Positions 1 through 9,433 of a stretch of DNA of 64,000 bases are shown in pieces (position 1 is the stretch's first letter; the number at the start of each line of letters is the position of its first letter). Origin of the DNA: Microcaldota archaeon (GTDB taxonomy: Archaea > Micrarchaeota > Micrarchaeia > Norongarragalinales > UBA97); the NCBI GenBank assembly GCA_016194335.1, contig JACQBR010000021.1:1-64000 (forward strand), written 5' to 3'. A model generated the notes under the pieces. The model was not told where the DNA came from, ran no database searches, and saw only the letters and a list, made by a program, of their open reading frames with translations. The translations under genes were made by a program, and so were the position numbers.

Positions 1-83
1 TCATTTCCTAGGAAATTTGAAGATAGAAGTCTAGCCAAACATATATTAATATGAATTTCTTATTATCTTATTGGTGATTTGAG

Positions 84-335
84 ATGGATGTGTTCATAAG
101 CAAAGTTACTTCCAGAGGTCAAGTTACAATCCCGCAGGAATTAAGGGAAGAAGAGGGAATTACTTCAGACGATTACGTAGCCATACGCAGAGTGGGTAAC
201 TACATCGTTCTCGGGAAGGCGGAATTGAGGCTTGACGAGATAACCGGGGCCTTTGAGAAAGAAGCTAAAACAAAAGGAATCAGCAAGAATGACCTTCTTG
301 AGGAACTGGAAAACGTCAGAAAGAGCAAGAAGTGA
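84..335 (+). CDS. SpoVT/AbrB-like antitoxin
   Basis: MDVFISKVTSRGQVTIPQELREEEGI is a typical AbrB/MazE-type swapped-hairpin N-terminus; overlaps a PIN gene by 4 nt. Confidence 0.85.
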   Translation: MDVFISKVTSRGQVTIPQELREEEGITSDDYVAIRRVGNYIVLGKAELRLDEITGAFEKEAKTKGISKNDLLEELENVRKSKK

Positions 336-748
336 GCTTAATGTTGCGGCTTTTCATCGATGCAAATACCCTAATTTCCGGCCTAGTATTTTCAGGACCC
401 GAACATGGGCTACTCAAGAAAGGAGCCTCGCGAAAGGTTGAACTAATTACTTCAGAAGATGTCATCGACGAAGTTGTCGAAGTAATTAACAGAAAATTTC
501 CTAGCAAGTCAGTTTATGCCCAAGAGTTCCTAAAGCTGACCGAAGTAAAAGTGATTAGGAAAAAAGAATACGAAACCAAGATAGGAGAACAAACAGTTCG
601 AGACCTCGAAGACCGCCACGTTCTTGCTGCAGCATTGGCTGCAAACTGCAAAATAATCGTAACTGGAGACGGCGACTTACTAGCTCTAGGCAACTACAAA
701 AAAATTCGAATAATTAGAACAACTCAAATATTGTCTGAAATCAACTGA
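332..748 (+). CDS. PIN-domain ribonuclease toxin
   Basis: LFIDANTLISGLVF...DRHVLAAALAANCKIIVTGDGDLL PIN motifs; operonic with AbrB protein. Confidence 0.85.
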   Translation: MSLMLRLFIDANTLISGLVFSGPEHGLLKKGASRKVELITSEDVIDEVVEVINRKFPSKSVYAQEFLKLTEVKVIRKKEYETKIGEQTVRDLEDRHVLAAALAANCKIIVTGDGDLLALGNYKKIRIIRTTQILSEIN

Positions 749-832
749 ATCACTGAACTCGTAGTCCTGACCTACACAAAAATCTGCATTATGGCCCCTA
801 CCGACCCTTCATTTCCTAGGAAATGACCTCAG

Positions 833-982
833 CTAGTCGCTTTTTATCGCGTGCTTGATTATTTCCAAGTTGCAGGAATGGTGAGTTGAACACCAACTTT
901 CGCACTGTTCAGCAGTAGACGCGTCTTTGTACGAGAGCTTGCACTCGTCACACTGCCAAACCGTTCCTTTCAAACTCACCAT
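833..982 (-). CDS. small Cys-rich (CxxC) protein, 49 aa, not in ORF track
   Basis: Reading the minus strand from ATG at 982: MVSLKGTVWQCDECKLSYKDASTAEQCESWCSTHHSCNLEIIKHAIKSD*. Confidence 0.6.
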   Translation of the reverse strand: MVSLKGTVWQCDECKLSYKDASTAEQCESWCSTHHSCNLEIIKHAIKSD

Positions 983-1010
983 ACTACAACCCTTTCCTCC
1001 CTGAAACTAT

Positions 1011-1403
1011 TTATCCTCCAGGTTTATTGCCTCCAAGAGGCGTTTGTTGTTTGAAACAGTCCTCATGAGTTTCCATCAGGTGTTGTATTTCCTCTTTCAG
1101 AACTCCTTTCAAACGAAAACCGACTATTGATCCAATGGGCTTTCCTTGGCAGAAAAGGATGAGAGTAGGCGTTCCCTGCACGCCGTATTCCGAAGCTAGT
1201 TTGTTGTTTTCATCACTTGTTAGGACATTAAGTTTGGCGAACTTAACCTTTCCGGAAAACTCTCCAGACAGCTCGTCGTAAATCGGTTCGAGTTTCTTGC
1301 ACCAGACGCAAGAATCATGCCAGAAATCAACTAGAACTGGCGTTTTGGAGTTGATTACCTCCGCTTTCCAACTTCCTACATCCACACTAACAGCACCAGA
1401 CAT
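1011..1403 (-). CDS. thioredoxin
   Basis: VLVDFWHDSCVWCKKLEPIYDEL (WCxxC-type site CVWC), GTPTLILF cis-Pro motif. Confidence 0.9.
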   Translation of the reverse strand: MSGAVSVDVGSWKAEVINSKTPVLVDFWHDSCVWCKKLEPIYDELSGEFSGKVKFAKLNVLTSDENNKLASEYGVQGTPTLILFCQGKPIGSIVGFRLKGVLKEEIQHLMETHEDCFKQQTPLGGNKPGG

Positions 1404-1426
1404 GATAACACCCCATTCAGGATATC

Positions 1427-1579
1427 TTACATCTTATGCGCTTTGGTAGCGTGCGCATCACGGTCCGATTTGCTTGCAAACGACATCCCGCAAGCTGAGC
1501 ACTTGAGTTCCTTTCCTTCCTCCTTTCCGAACATCATGTTGCACAACATGCAGTCATGCCCTTTCCCGTGTCCCATCAT
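1427..1579 (-). CDS. small zinc-finger-like protein, 50 aa, not in ORF track
   Basis: Minus strand: MMGHGKGHDCMLCNMMFGKEEGKELKCSACGMSFASKSDRDAHATKAHKM*; CxxC ... CxxC-x12-H-x4-H. Confidence 0.65.
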   Translation of the reverse strand: MMGHGKGHDCMLCNMMFGKEEGKELKCSACGMSFASKSDRDAHATKAHKM

Positions 1580-1605
1580 GTTTCATCACCTGTTGTTTTT
1601 ATCGT

Positions 1606-2097
1606 CTACTTGATTGGACAGGTTTTCAAACTTACCTCTCTTAGAGAGAAATGCAATGAAACGATTAGAATTACAATACTAGCAAGTTGTATTGCTAAAG
1701 CGAATTTTACAAGAGCAAGTGCAGGGGATGCCAGCCCCAGCCACACAAGCCAAATGGGCTGGCACACTGGACAGGCAGTGCCAAACGCGGCCAGTAGGCT
1801 ACCAGAAAGACCCGCTTTATTGGATGACTTTAACGATATTTGCCGCTTTGCGTTATGGATGAAGACTACTAGCAGCAGAGACGTTAGGAATGAGATAACT
1901 AGCACTAGAGATGCGCTTGTAAGGCTAACATCAGGATTAATCGAGAAAGGCGGGTTGATCACGAGAATATCGTTGAAAACCGCGTAAAAAAGTAAAACGA
2001 TGGCAAAGCCGACTAAAAACCCGGCAAGATATTTTTGCGAAGATAAAACTTCCTTTAATGCGCCGATGTCTTCTGCCACCATTTGAGAGATGTTCAT
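1606..2097 (-). CDS. multi-TM membrane protein with CPxC motif
   Basis: Several hydrophobic segments; FGTACPVCQPIW. Confidence 0.6.
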   Translation of the reverse strand: MNISQMVAEDIGALKEVLSSQKYLAGFLVGFAIVLLFYAVFNDILVINPPFSINPDVSLTSASLVLVISFLTSLLLVVFIHNAKRQISLKSSNKAGLSGSLLAAFGTACPVCQPIWLVWLGLASPALALVKFALAIQLASIVILIVSLHFSLREVSLKTCPIK

Positions 2098-2120
2098 TCG
2101 GGGTTCTCACCGGGAACTTT

Positions 2121-2574
2121 TCAACTTGCGACGAGCTTGCCTGGAGGAAGCACTCCTGCGGGGCAGTGGTACGCGTATGTCCCTGCAGCGGGAGTAAAAT
2201 CGGCTGTTACCGATTGTCCATTGTTGGAAACAAGGTTAACTGGCAATCTATCAATAATCAAAGTAGTGCCACAACCTGCGCTTGCATCGGCACTGAAACT
2301 CAAGTGAACCGGAACTCCAGCCTTTACGTCTATTACTTGCTTGTCATAGCCACTTTCAGAGGCTTTCAAACTCACTTGTTGCGCTTGAAGCGCTGCGGTG
2401 GCTTGAGCAAACCGAGGGATTTGATCCTTGAGCTTGAACAATTTGATTCGCTTGCTTAGGCGATGACCCAAAAATTTGCGGTGAGAAAAAGAATGCCGCA
2501 GCTATGACTACTATTGCCAGTCCTCCAAGTAAAATCGGTGAGGACAGGCCCCTAGATATACCGCGTTCAAACAT
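2121..2574 (-). pseudogene. membrane-anchored cupredoxin-like protein split by a frameshift
   Basis: ORF 2356-2574 gives N-terminal TM and linker; ORF 2121-2471 in another frame gives a cupredoxin-like domain ending GTYAYHCPAGVLPPGKLVAS. Confidence 0.6.
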
Positions 2575-2673
2575 TAAATTCCACCTCGATAAAGTAAAGC
2601 CCCTCGCCGTTGATAAGTAAGCTGTTTAATAATAAAAAATAGTTTTAATAACTACGCTCGGGATAAAGAAACT

Positions 2674-3339
2674 ATGACAAAAACTAGCATTATTTGCCCG
2701 GGTGGCGACAATTCAACTGCAATCTTTGCAGGGATAAAGGAAATGCCTACGGGAACCGTATTCATTCTGGCAACGGAATCCTCAGCTAAGGAGGCGTATA
2801 GCTCAAAATCGGAATTAGCTAAATTTAAAATCGAGGCAAAAATTATCTCAATCAAAGGAGACCTTTGGGAAAGCGTGTTCCGTGAAGTTGGCGAGCTTGC
2901 TGCAAACCACTCAAGCAACATAATGGTCAACGTGGGAGCCACTCGCGACTCTACCCTTCAATGCATCGTCACTTGCGCCGCCTTCGTCAACGGCATTCGG
3001 GCCTTCGGAGTAAGCCCTAAAGGCGAGTTGATGCTGCTGCCAGTCCTAAAGTTCTCGTACTACCGTTTCCTAACAGACAGGAAAATGCAATTGCTGCGAG
3101 TACTGGACAACCCGGAATGCTGCGCCTCTCTCAACGAATTAAGCAAGAAGACCGGCATGAGCCTTCCACTCGTATCCTATCACGTAAACGGAAACCGCAA
3201 TTCGGAAGGGCTAATCGGATTGGGATTGGCCGAAACTAGCGGCAAACGCAAAAACATATCCGTACAACTTTCGCCACTGGGAAAAATGCTGGTTCGCGGA
3301 TACGTCAAAATCCCAAAAGAAAAGAAAAATTCAAACTAG
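2674..3339 (+). CDS. CARF-like domain + winged-HTH transcriptional regulator (Csa3-like)
   Basis: Rossmann-like N-terminus with IMVNVGATRDSTLQCIVTCAAFVNG; C-terminal wHTH CCASLNELSKKTGMSLPLVSYHV. Confidence 0.65.
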   Translation: MTKTSIICPGGDNSTAIFAGIKEMPTGTVFILATESSAKEAYSSKSELAKFKIEAKIISIKGDLWESVFREVGELAANHSSNIMVNVGATRDSTLQCIVTCAAFVNGIRAFGVSPKGELMLLPVLKFSYYRFLTDRKMQLLRVLDNPECCASLNELSKKTGMSLPLVSYHVNGNRNSEGLIGLGLAETSGKRKNISVQLSPLGKMLVRGYVKIPKEKKNSN

Positions 3340-3513
3340 CTTCCCAATACTGCAAAATAATGCCTAATGTGGCATAAAAATGTCAGACCGTCCGTCAATC
3401 TTCACAGGCTTTCGGCCTCCGTGTGTTGCATGGTCATCACGAATTAATTTTGTGGGCGGAAGGGGTATATTGCTTTTCCGCGCAATGGTTTTTACCTTGG
3501 TGGCGGGCGTCCT

Positions 3514-4113
3514 ATGTCTTTGACTCCTTCGTCAATGAAACTCAAGCCGGACGACCCGGCTCCCGACTTCAGGGGCCTCAAGTGCGCCACTTGCGGCCAC
3601 GGGCATTCCCTTTCCGACTTCAATAACACCAAGGCGCTTCTGGTCATTTTCATGTGCAACCACTGTCCTTATGTGAGGGCAAAGGCCGAAACCATAACGG
3701 CATTGAACGAAAAATATTCCGGCAGGGGCGTTGAGATTGTCGGCATCAATTCCAACGACGCCGCCGGCTATCCGGAGGATGATTTTGAGGGGATGAGGCG
3801 CGAGGTGAAGTCGAGGGAGTACGAGTTCCATTATGTGGCGGACGAGAGCCAGGATGCCGCGAGGGCATACGGCGCGTCCTGCACGCCCGACCCGTTCCTC
3901 TTCGACTCCCAGAGGAAGCTCGCCTACCACGGGCGCTTCAACGACGCGCTCGAGCCGGGGACGCAGGCGAAGACGGCCGACATGGAGGATGCAATCGACG
4001 CCGTGCTTTCGGGCAGGAAGCCGCCCCACGAGTTTCTCGCCTCAATCGGCTGCTCGATCAAATGGAAGAAACAGCCTGAAGGCTTTTCACCCCGCCTACT
4101 TGCGAGAGGTTAA
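3514..4113 (+). CDS. thioredoxin-fold redoxin (AhpC/TSA-like)
   Basis: DDPAPDFRGLK..., MCNHCPYVRAKAETI; CTPDPFLFDSQRKLAYHGRFND. Confidence 0.85.
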   Translation: MSLTPSSMKLKPDDPAPDFRGLKCATCGHGHSLSDFNNTKALLVIFMCNHCPYVRAKAETITALNEKYSGRGVEIVGINSNDAAGYPEDDFEGMRREVKSREYEFHYVADESQDAARAYGASCTPDPFLFDSQRKLAYHGRFNDALEPGTQAKTADMEDAIDAVLSGRKPPHEFLASIGCSIKWKKQPEGFSPRLLARG

Positions 4114-4141
4114 AAACCCACTTTGCTTAACCCCTTTCAAA

Positions 4142-5074
4142 ATGGTTCTCGAATACCGCCTCGACCCCCTTTCCGGCCAGGTAATCATCATGGCCAACGA
4201 GCGCTCGGCGCGCCCGCTCATCCTGCGGGGGGAGAAGGTCACCTGCCCTTTTGACAAGGGAGTGGAGAGCCTCACGCCGCCGACGAAGCTCACCCTGCCG
4301 TCGAGGAAAAAATGGCAGGTGAGGGCATTTGACAACGCGTTTGCCTTCCTGAAGAAGAGGGGAAAGTTCCTGCCCAGAAAGCCCGACGCGCTTTTCTGGA
4401 ATTCGCCCGCCTACGGCGAGCACGAGGTCATCGTCGAGACTGACGAGCACGGCGCGCTTTTCCACGAGTTCTCCCAAGACCGCCTTATGCTCGTTTTCGA
4501 AGGCTACCGGCGCCGCTTCGAGGCGCTAAGCAGGGGCAAGTCGGCGAAATTCGTCTATCTCTTCAAGAACCACGGGATCAAGGCTGGCGCGTCAATCGAG
4601 CACGAGCATTCGCAGATCGTGTCCCTCCCGTTCATTCCAGACGAGGCGGCGAGGGAAATCGAGATTTCCAAGAAGGCGAGGGAGTGCGTCATCTGCATGC
4701 TCTTGGGGCGGGAGCGGCAGAACATCCTCTCGTCCAACGCTTCTTTCGACGCGTTCTGCCCGTCGTTCTCGCGCTTTCCTTTCGAAACGCGCATCGTCGC
4801 AAAGGAGCATGTCGCGGGCTTTGCCGACTTCTCCCCCGCAATGGCCTGCGACTTCATGTCGATCCTGCGGGAGTCAATCGCCCGCGTCTACACGCTTGTG
4901 AAGGACTACAACGTCGTCTTCCACAACTCGCCCAGGGGCGAGGACCTGCACTTCCACGCCAACATCTACCCCCGCACGAACGTCTGGGCGGGAATGGAAC
5001 TCGGAACTGGAGTGCTGGTGAACACCCGCACGGAAAAGGAGGCGATCAAGGCGCTGAGGAAGGCGATGGTGTGA
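4142..5074 (+). CDS. galT: galactose-1-phosphate uridylyltransferase-like (HIT superfamily)
   Basis: MVLEYRLDPLSGQVIIMANERSARP...CPFD...; FHNSPRGEDLHFHANIYPR; longer track ORF from 3833 overlaps the upstream gene, so internal ATG 4142 preferred. Confidence 0.8.
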   Translation: MVLEYRLDPLSGQVIIMANERSARPLILRGEKVTCPFDKGVESLTPPTKLTLPSRKKWQVRAFDNAFAFLKKRGKFLPRKPDALFWNSPAYGEHEVIVETDEHGALFHEFSQDRLMLVFEGYRRRFEALSRGKSAKFVYLFKNHGIKAGASIEHEHSQIVSLPFIPDEAAREIEISKKARECVICMLLGRERQNILSSNASFDAFCPSFSRFPFETRIVAKEHVAGFADFSPAMACDFMSILRESIARVYTLVKDYNVVFHNSPRGEDLHFHANIYPRTNVWAGMELGTGVLVNTRTEKEAIKALRKAMV

Positions 5075-5151
5075 CCGCTGCCCATTGAGCCGGATTGGCG
5101 GCTGGAATAGAAAAAGTAGTGGAAGGGACTTGCCGTCCCTCCCGCCCGGAT

Positions 5152-5436
5152 TTAAACCGTGCTTATCTTTCCGAACTTGCCCAGGGTGAGCTGGATCTTG
5201 TCCTGCCACGTGTTGACGTAGCCGTTTTCAATCTTCACCTTCGCGCCTTCGGAAACCTTGTCGATGTTCTCGTTCCAAAGCGCCAGCACGATGGTGCCCG
5301 TGTCGTCGCGCAGAGTCACGTCGGCAACGCGCAGCGTGCGGCCGTACTTGTTTATCTCGCGTGGCTCGCTTATCGAAGCGATTTCCGCTTCAAGGTCGAC
5401 ATTGCCGGTTCCGGGCTTGAGTTCGCTTATTTTCAT
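5152..5436 (-). CDS. OB-fold single-stranded nucleic-acid-binding protein (RPA/SSB-like)
   Basis: VADVTLRDDTGTIVLALWNENIDKVSEGAKVKIENGYVNTW. Confidence 0.85.
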   Translation of the reverse strand: MKISELKPGTGNVDLEAEIASISEPREINKYGRTLRVADVTLRDDTGTIVLALWNENIDKVSEGAKVKIENGYVNTWQDKIQLTLGKFGKISTV

Positions 5437-5619
5437 TCAGTTCACCTGTTGGCTATTTTGGTCTTTGGTAAGGATGTTGTCCGGAACAATAATTTAAAGA
5501 GGCGGGATTGGGCCGGGAAAGGCATTTGGACCTGCAGGAAGGGAGTGCCCGGAAAAACGGGGGGTTCGGCCAGAGGGGCAATAGGGACACGGGCAATTTT
5601 ATCGACGAGCTTTTCCGTC

Positions 5620-5797
5620 AACGCTTTTCGAGCGAGTCGAACGGAGCGAATATTTTCCGTAAACGCTTTTCGAGCGAGTCGAACGGAGCGAATATTTTCC
5701 GTAAACGCTTTTCGAGCGCGCCGAGGAGGCGAAGCCGACGAGCAAGCGAGGAAAAGGGTTTAGCGAGTGAAGAAAGGGTTGAGCGAAGAAAGGGCAT
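5620..5797. repeat. nested hairpin repeat cluster (three left arms, three right arms)
   Basis: AACGCTTTTC at 5620, 5662, 5704 (two identical 42-bp units 5620-5661 and 5662-5703); complementary right arms GAAAAGGGTT (ends 5760), GAAGAAAGGGTT (ends 5780), AGAAAGGGCAT (~5797). Confidence 0.85.
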
Positions 5798-5872
5798 GGT
5801 TAATCTCCCCCCAGGGTTTTCGAGCTTTCTCGACGAGCCTGCAGGCGAGGAGAAAAGCGAAGAAAGGGCTGT

Positions 5873-6937
5873 TTACTTGATGAAGCTGCCGAATGCGGCC
5901 GCCAAAAACCCGTGGGCTATGGTGAATGACCCGTACGCCACGCTCATGAATATCACGGCGTACTTCATCCCCCGAAGGGGGTTGCCACTCTGGATTTGGG
6001 CGAGGATGAGGGCCGCAAAGAGGGTGGTCATGAGTATGCAGGCGACGGAGAACCAGTAGATGTCCCGGGCGTTTATGGAGTCCGGGTTGCTCTTGAGCTT
6101 TCCCGCGCTCGCTGCGATGCCGATTCCCTGCCCCGCGAGGCCGCCTGACGGGCCTCCGCCCGCTTGCTGCGCGCTGCCGACGGCCTTCGCCTGCTTTTCG
6201 ACTATCTTCTCGTTGAGCTCGCTGTAGAAGACGGAGATGGAAAAGAGCAGGGGCGCGGCAATCACGCCGGCAAACACTATGAAAATGGCGTACATCATCG
6301 TGCTCGTGGTGATTTCCTTCTGCAGAAGTTGCGTCGCGCGGATGTCGGCCGAGACTTCCTCAAGCAGCTTGGACATCTCCCCGCCGAGGTGTATCCCCTC
6401 GACGATGAGCTTGAAGGCCCTTTCGAGCATTTGCGAACGGACGCGCCGGGCCATGCGCATCATCGTCTGCTCGACCTGCGCGCCTCCGAATGTGTCTGCG
6501 CTCATCCTCTTGATTTCGTCGGCAAGCGCGCCGAATTCCGGCCTTGCCGCGCTCCAGATGGCGTTTTCAGTGGTCATGCCGGCGCGGATGTTGGAGCTGA
6601 TGAGCTGCAGCGCGTCGGGAAGGACGGTTTCCACCTGGGACGCGCGGGAGTCGGCGGCGTTGGAGAGGATGAAGTAGAACAGCCCCGCTGCAATCACGAG
6701 GGTCCCAAACGTCACTCCAAAGAGCTGCAGCGGCTCTAGGTGGAAGGAGCTTCCCGCGATGAATGCGATCATGGCGAGAATGAGGGTGAGGAGGGTGGCG
6801 AATCCCAGGTAAGCCCGCGGGGAGATGACTTCCATCCCCCCCTGGACGAGCATGGTGTGCACGTAATCCAACGCCTTTCTGGGGTAGAGGCTTGCGACGG
6901 TTGAGAGCAGCTTGTTTTCGTATTCCATTTTTCCCAC
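5873..6937 (-). CDS. type II secretion F / TadC-like membrane protein (pilus/archaellum assembly)
   Basis: Hydrophobic segments, FKLIVEGIHLGGEMSKLLEEVSADIR. Confidence 0.8.
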   Translation of the reverse strand: MGKMEYENKLLSTVASLYPRKALDYVHTMLVQGGMEVISPRAYLGFATLLTLILAMIAFIAGSSFHLEPLQLFGVTFGTLVIAAGLFYFILSNAADSRASQVETVLPDALQLISSNIRAGMTTENAIWSAARPEFGALADEIKRMSADTFGGAQVEQTMMRMARRVRSQMLERAFKLIVEGIHLGGEMSKLLEEVSADIRATQLLQKEITTSTMMYAIFIVFAGVIAAPLLFSISVFYSELNEKIVEKQAKAVGSAQQAGGGPSGGLAGQGIGIAASAGKLKSNPDSINARDIYWFSVACILMTTLFAALILAQIQSGNPLRGMKYAVIFMSVAYGSFTIAHGFLAAAFGSFIK

Positions 6938-7834
6938 TCAGATTGCCGGCCGCCTTGACGCGACGAAGTTCATGAAGAAAAGCTGGAAGAGGAGGAGGAA
7001 AATCAGGATGCCCACCAGCAGGACTTTGGGTATGACGAAGTTGACGAAACTCCCGACCACGATAAGCATCGTGATGCCGAGGCTTGGAAGGATGACGGCC
7101 GCCATCATGTATATCATCGTCCAGGGCGAGAGCTCTTGGCCGTAGTTGCGTATTTGCTGGACTTTCAGCCGCATCATCTCGTCAATCTGCGTCTCGAGCA
7201 CCTTGGCAACGTCGCTTCCTACTTTGAGCGAGTTTGAAATCTGCCACAGCAACTTGCGGAAGTGGAGGGAGGGGTTGGTCATCGTCGCCTCGGTAATCAC
7301 GTCGATTTCCGGCACGCCGCTGTTGATCTTCTTCACCATCTTTCGGAATTCCTGGCTCACGCCCCCGTATTCGTCGCTCACGCTCGCCATGGCGTTGAAG
7401 AGGGGGACGCCGGACTTCACTTCTATGAGAAGCTGCCGCGTTGCGGGAATGAGGAAGGCATCCATCGCCCTTGCGCGGCGCCTTGCCACGATGCCGGGGT
7501 AGATGAGGATGGTAGTGAAGGTCACGATGGCGACTATTGCCGTGAGTGCCGCGACCACAGTGGCCACGCTCTGCCGGAAGATGAGGCCGAGCGCCGCGAG
7601 GAGGATTCCGACGAACGCAGCGTTGGCCAATCCCGCGGCAATCGCCAGCGACGCGTAGCGCGGCGCGGCCGTCTCGATTTCCGCCTGCAAAAGCGTCTCG
7701 CGCAATGTCGGGAAGAGTGCGGACGCCACTCCCCCGAGGTTCTCCAGCTTGCCCGCGATGTTCGAAACCAGCTTCGGTGGCAGGAACGAAAAGGGGATTT
7801 TGGGAATGCTTTTGGGATTTTTTTCCTTTGCCAT
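6938..7834 (-). CDS. type II secretion F / TadC-like membrane protein
   Basis: LLWQISNSLKVGSDVAKVLETQIDEMM; adjacent to second TadC and ATPase. Confidence 0.8.
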   Translation of the reverse strand: MAKEKNPKSIPKIPFSFLPPKLVSNIAGKLENLGGVASALFPTLRETLLQAEIETAAPRYASLAIAAGLANAAFVGILLAALGLIFRQSVATVVAALTAIVAIVTFTTILIYPGIVARRRARAMDAFLIPATRQLLIEVKSGVPLFNAMASVSDEYGGVSQEFRKMVKKINSGVPEIDVITEATMTNPSLHFRKLLWQISNSLKVGSDVAKVLETQIDEMMRLKVQQIRNYGQELSPWTMIYMMAAVILPSLGITMLIVVGSFVNFVIPKVLLVGILIFLLLFQLFFMNFVASRRPAI

Positions 7835-7933
7835 CTCGTAATTCGCCCTTCAAACAAAAGAACTTATGGCGCGACGGGCCCCCGTCCGCGCCCCGGGAAT
7901 TTTCTCCGCATTTCCCGTTTTCATCCCATCCCT

Positions 7934-9433
7934 TCAGGAAAGCAGTTCGATGAGCTTGTTCTCCCTCGCGGCGGTCGCCACTTCCCCGCTGTTCCTGTAA
8001 TACCACGCCACGACCTTGCCCACCTCGTCCACCTTGGTGAGCTTGCTTTTGAGCAGCGAGTCGATTATCATCTCCTTCTCGCGCAGGTCATCCTGGATTT
8101 CCTTCACGGTAAGCCCGGTGTGGCGGATGAGTTCCTCGGCAAGGCGGGCGTACTGGCCAGTCATCACGAGCACGTCCGAGCGGGGGTCCCACTTGTACAC
8201 GAGGTTCATGCTCACGCCGTCCTTGGTGGGGACGACCTCGGCGATTTCAAAAGTGCGCCTCACGCCGATGCGCCTCTGGCGGTACTGCACCACCACAAGC
8301 TGGAGTGCCTCGAGCTGGTTTTCTGGAAGGCCGATGGGCGGGGTGATGAGGCGGTTGCGCACCTGCGCGGCGTCATCGGCGTGGATGGTGGAGTAGACGC
8401 TGTGGCCCGTGTGCATCGCCTCGAAAAGCACTTCCGCCTCGCGCTGGCGGCGGATTTCGCCCACCACTATCCTGTCGGGGCGCATGCGCAGCGAGTTCAC
8501 CACGAGGTCGAGCATCTCAATCCCCCCCTTACCCTCGGGGTTGGGCTGCCGGGTGACCATGGGCGTCCAGTGCAGGAAGTCGGGAAGCTGGATTTCGCGC
8601 GTGTCTTCAATGGAGATTAGGCGCTGGTTTGGCGGGGTGAAGACGAGGACGGCGTTGAGGAAACTGGTTTTTCCGCTCGCAGTCCCACCGCCAACCAGCA
8701 TGCTCATTTCGTACTGCAGCGCCAGCCAGAAGAGTGCGGCGGCGTCGCGGTTGAGGGTGCCGTTGGCAATCATGCTCACTATCGTCCAGGGGTCCTTGGC
8801 GAATTTCCTGATGGTGATGCCGTTGCCCTTCGTGGAGATGGGGTAGAGCGTGGCGTTCACGCGGTTTCCCCCCGGGAGGTGCGCGTCCATCAGCGGTTCG
8901 AGTGAGGTAATCTGCCTTCCCACGCGCCTGCCGATGATGCTGGCGAAGTTGTGCACCTGCTCCTCGCTTGGGATGCGGATGTTGGTCTTGAGCCATCCGA
9001 ACTTGCGGTGGTAGACCCACACGGGCTCGGCTGCCGAGTTTATGACCACTTCCTCAAGCTGCTCGTCGGCAAGCAGCAGTTCAATCTCCCCAAGCCCGAG
9101 CATTTCCTGCGCCAGCCTTCCCACGAGGATGTTCTCCTCATCGCCGCTGATCCCGCTCAGCTCGTTCCTGATGATCTCGTGCGCCTTCCCTATGATGCGG
9201 CCCTTGACCCTCTCTGACTCGCGCGGGTCGAGAATCTCGCTTATCTTGAGGTTCGTGCCATCTATGATTTTTTCCTTGAGGTAGGAAAGCGCCACGCTGG
9301 TCGCGGCCTTTATCTTGGTGTGCATCAGCTCGTAGACGCCCACGTACTCGCCGTCCTTCTCCAGGATGGCTATCTCGGCCGGCACGCCCTCGCTTTCAAC
9401 CCTGTAGCTCGTGAGAATCTTCATCCAATCCAC
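7934..9433 (-). CDS. type II/IV secretion ATPase (TadA/GspE family)
   Basis: MLVGGGTASGKTSFLNAVL Walker A, RPDRIVVGEIRRQREAEVLFEAMHTGHSVYSTIHAD. Confidence 0.95.
   Translation of the reverse strand: MDWMKILTSYRVESEGVPAEIAILEKDGEYVGVYELMHTKIKAATSVALSYLKEKIIDGTNLKISEILDPRESERVKGRIIGKAHEIIRNELSGISGDEENILVGRLAQEMLGLGEIELLLADEQLEEVVINSAAEPVWVYHRKFGWLKTNIRIPSEEQVHNFASIIGRRVGRQITSLEPLMDAHLPGGNRVNATLYPISTKGNGITIRKFAKDPWTIVSMIANGTLNRDAAALFWLALQYEMSMLVGGGTASGKTSFLNAVLVFTPPNQRLISIEDTREIQLPDFLHWTPMVTRQPNPEGKGGIEMLDLVVNSLRMRPDRIVVGEIRRQREAEVLFEAMHTGHSVYSTIHADDAAQVRNRLITPPIGLPENQLEALQLVVVQYRQRRIGVRRTFEIAEVVPTKDGVSMNLVYKWDPRSDVLVMTGQYARLAEELIRHTGLTVKEIQDDLREKEMIIDSLLKSKLTKVDEVGKVVAWYYRNSGEVATAARENKLIELLS

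Noticed and set aside
3833-4141. N-terminal extension of the GalT ORF
   Set aside because: Overlaps the upstream redoxin in another frame and is Arg/Ser-rich; GalT homology begins at ATG 4142.
5611-5797. Short regularly spaced repeats as a CRISPR array
   Set aside because: 42-bp units abut without unique spacers and have matched inverted right arms; no cas genes seen.
5095-6059. ORFs 5095-5763, 5508-6059 and 63530-63808 sharing FSVNAFRASRTERIFSVNAFRARRGGEADEQARKRV
   Set aside because: The shared peptide is the translation of the nested hairpin repeat, not a protein family; parts overlap real minus-strand genes.
7262-8620. 452-aa plus-strand ORF
   Set aside because: Antisense to the TadC and secretion ATPase genes.
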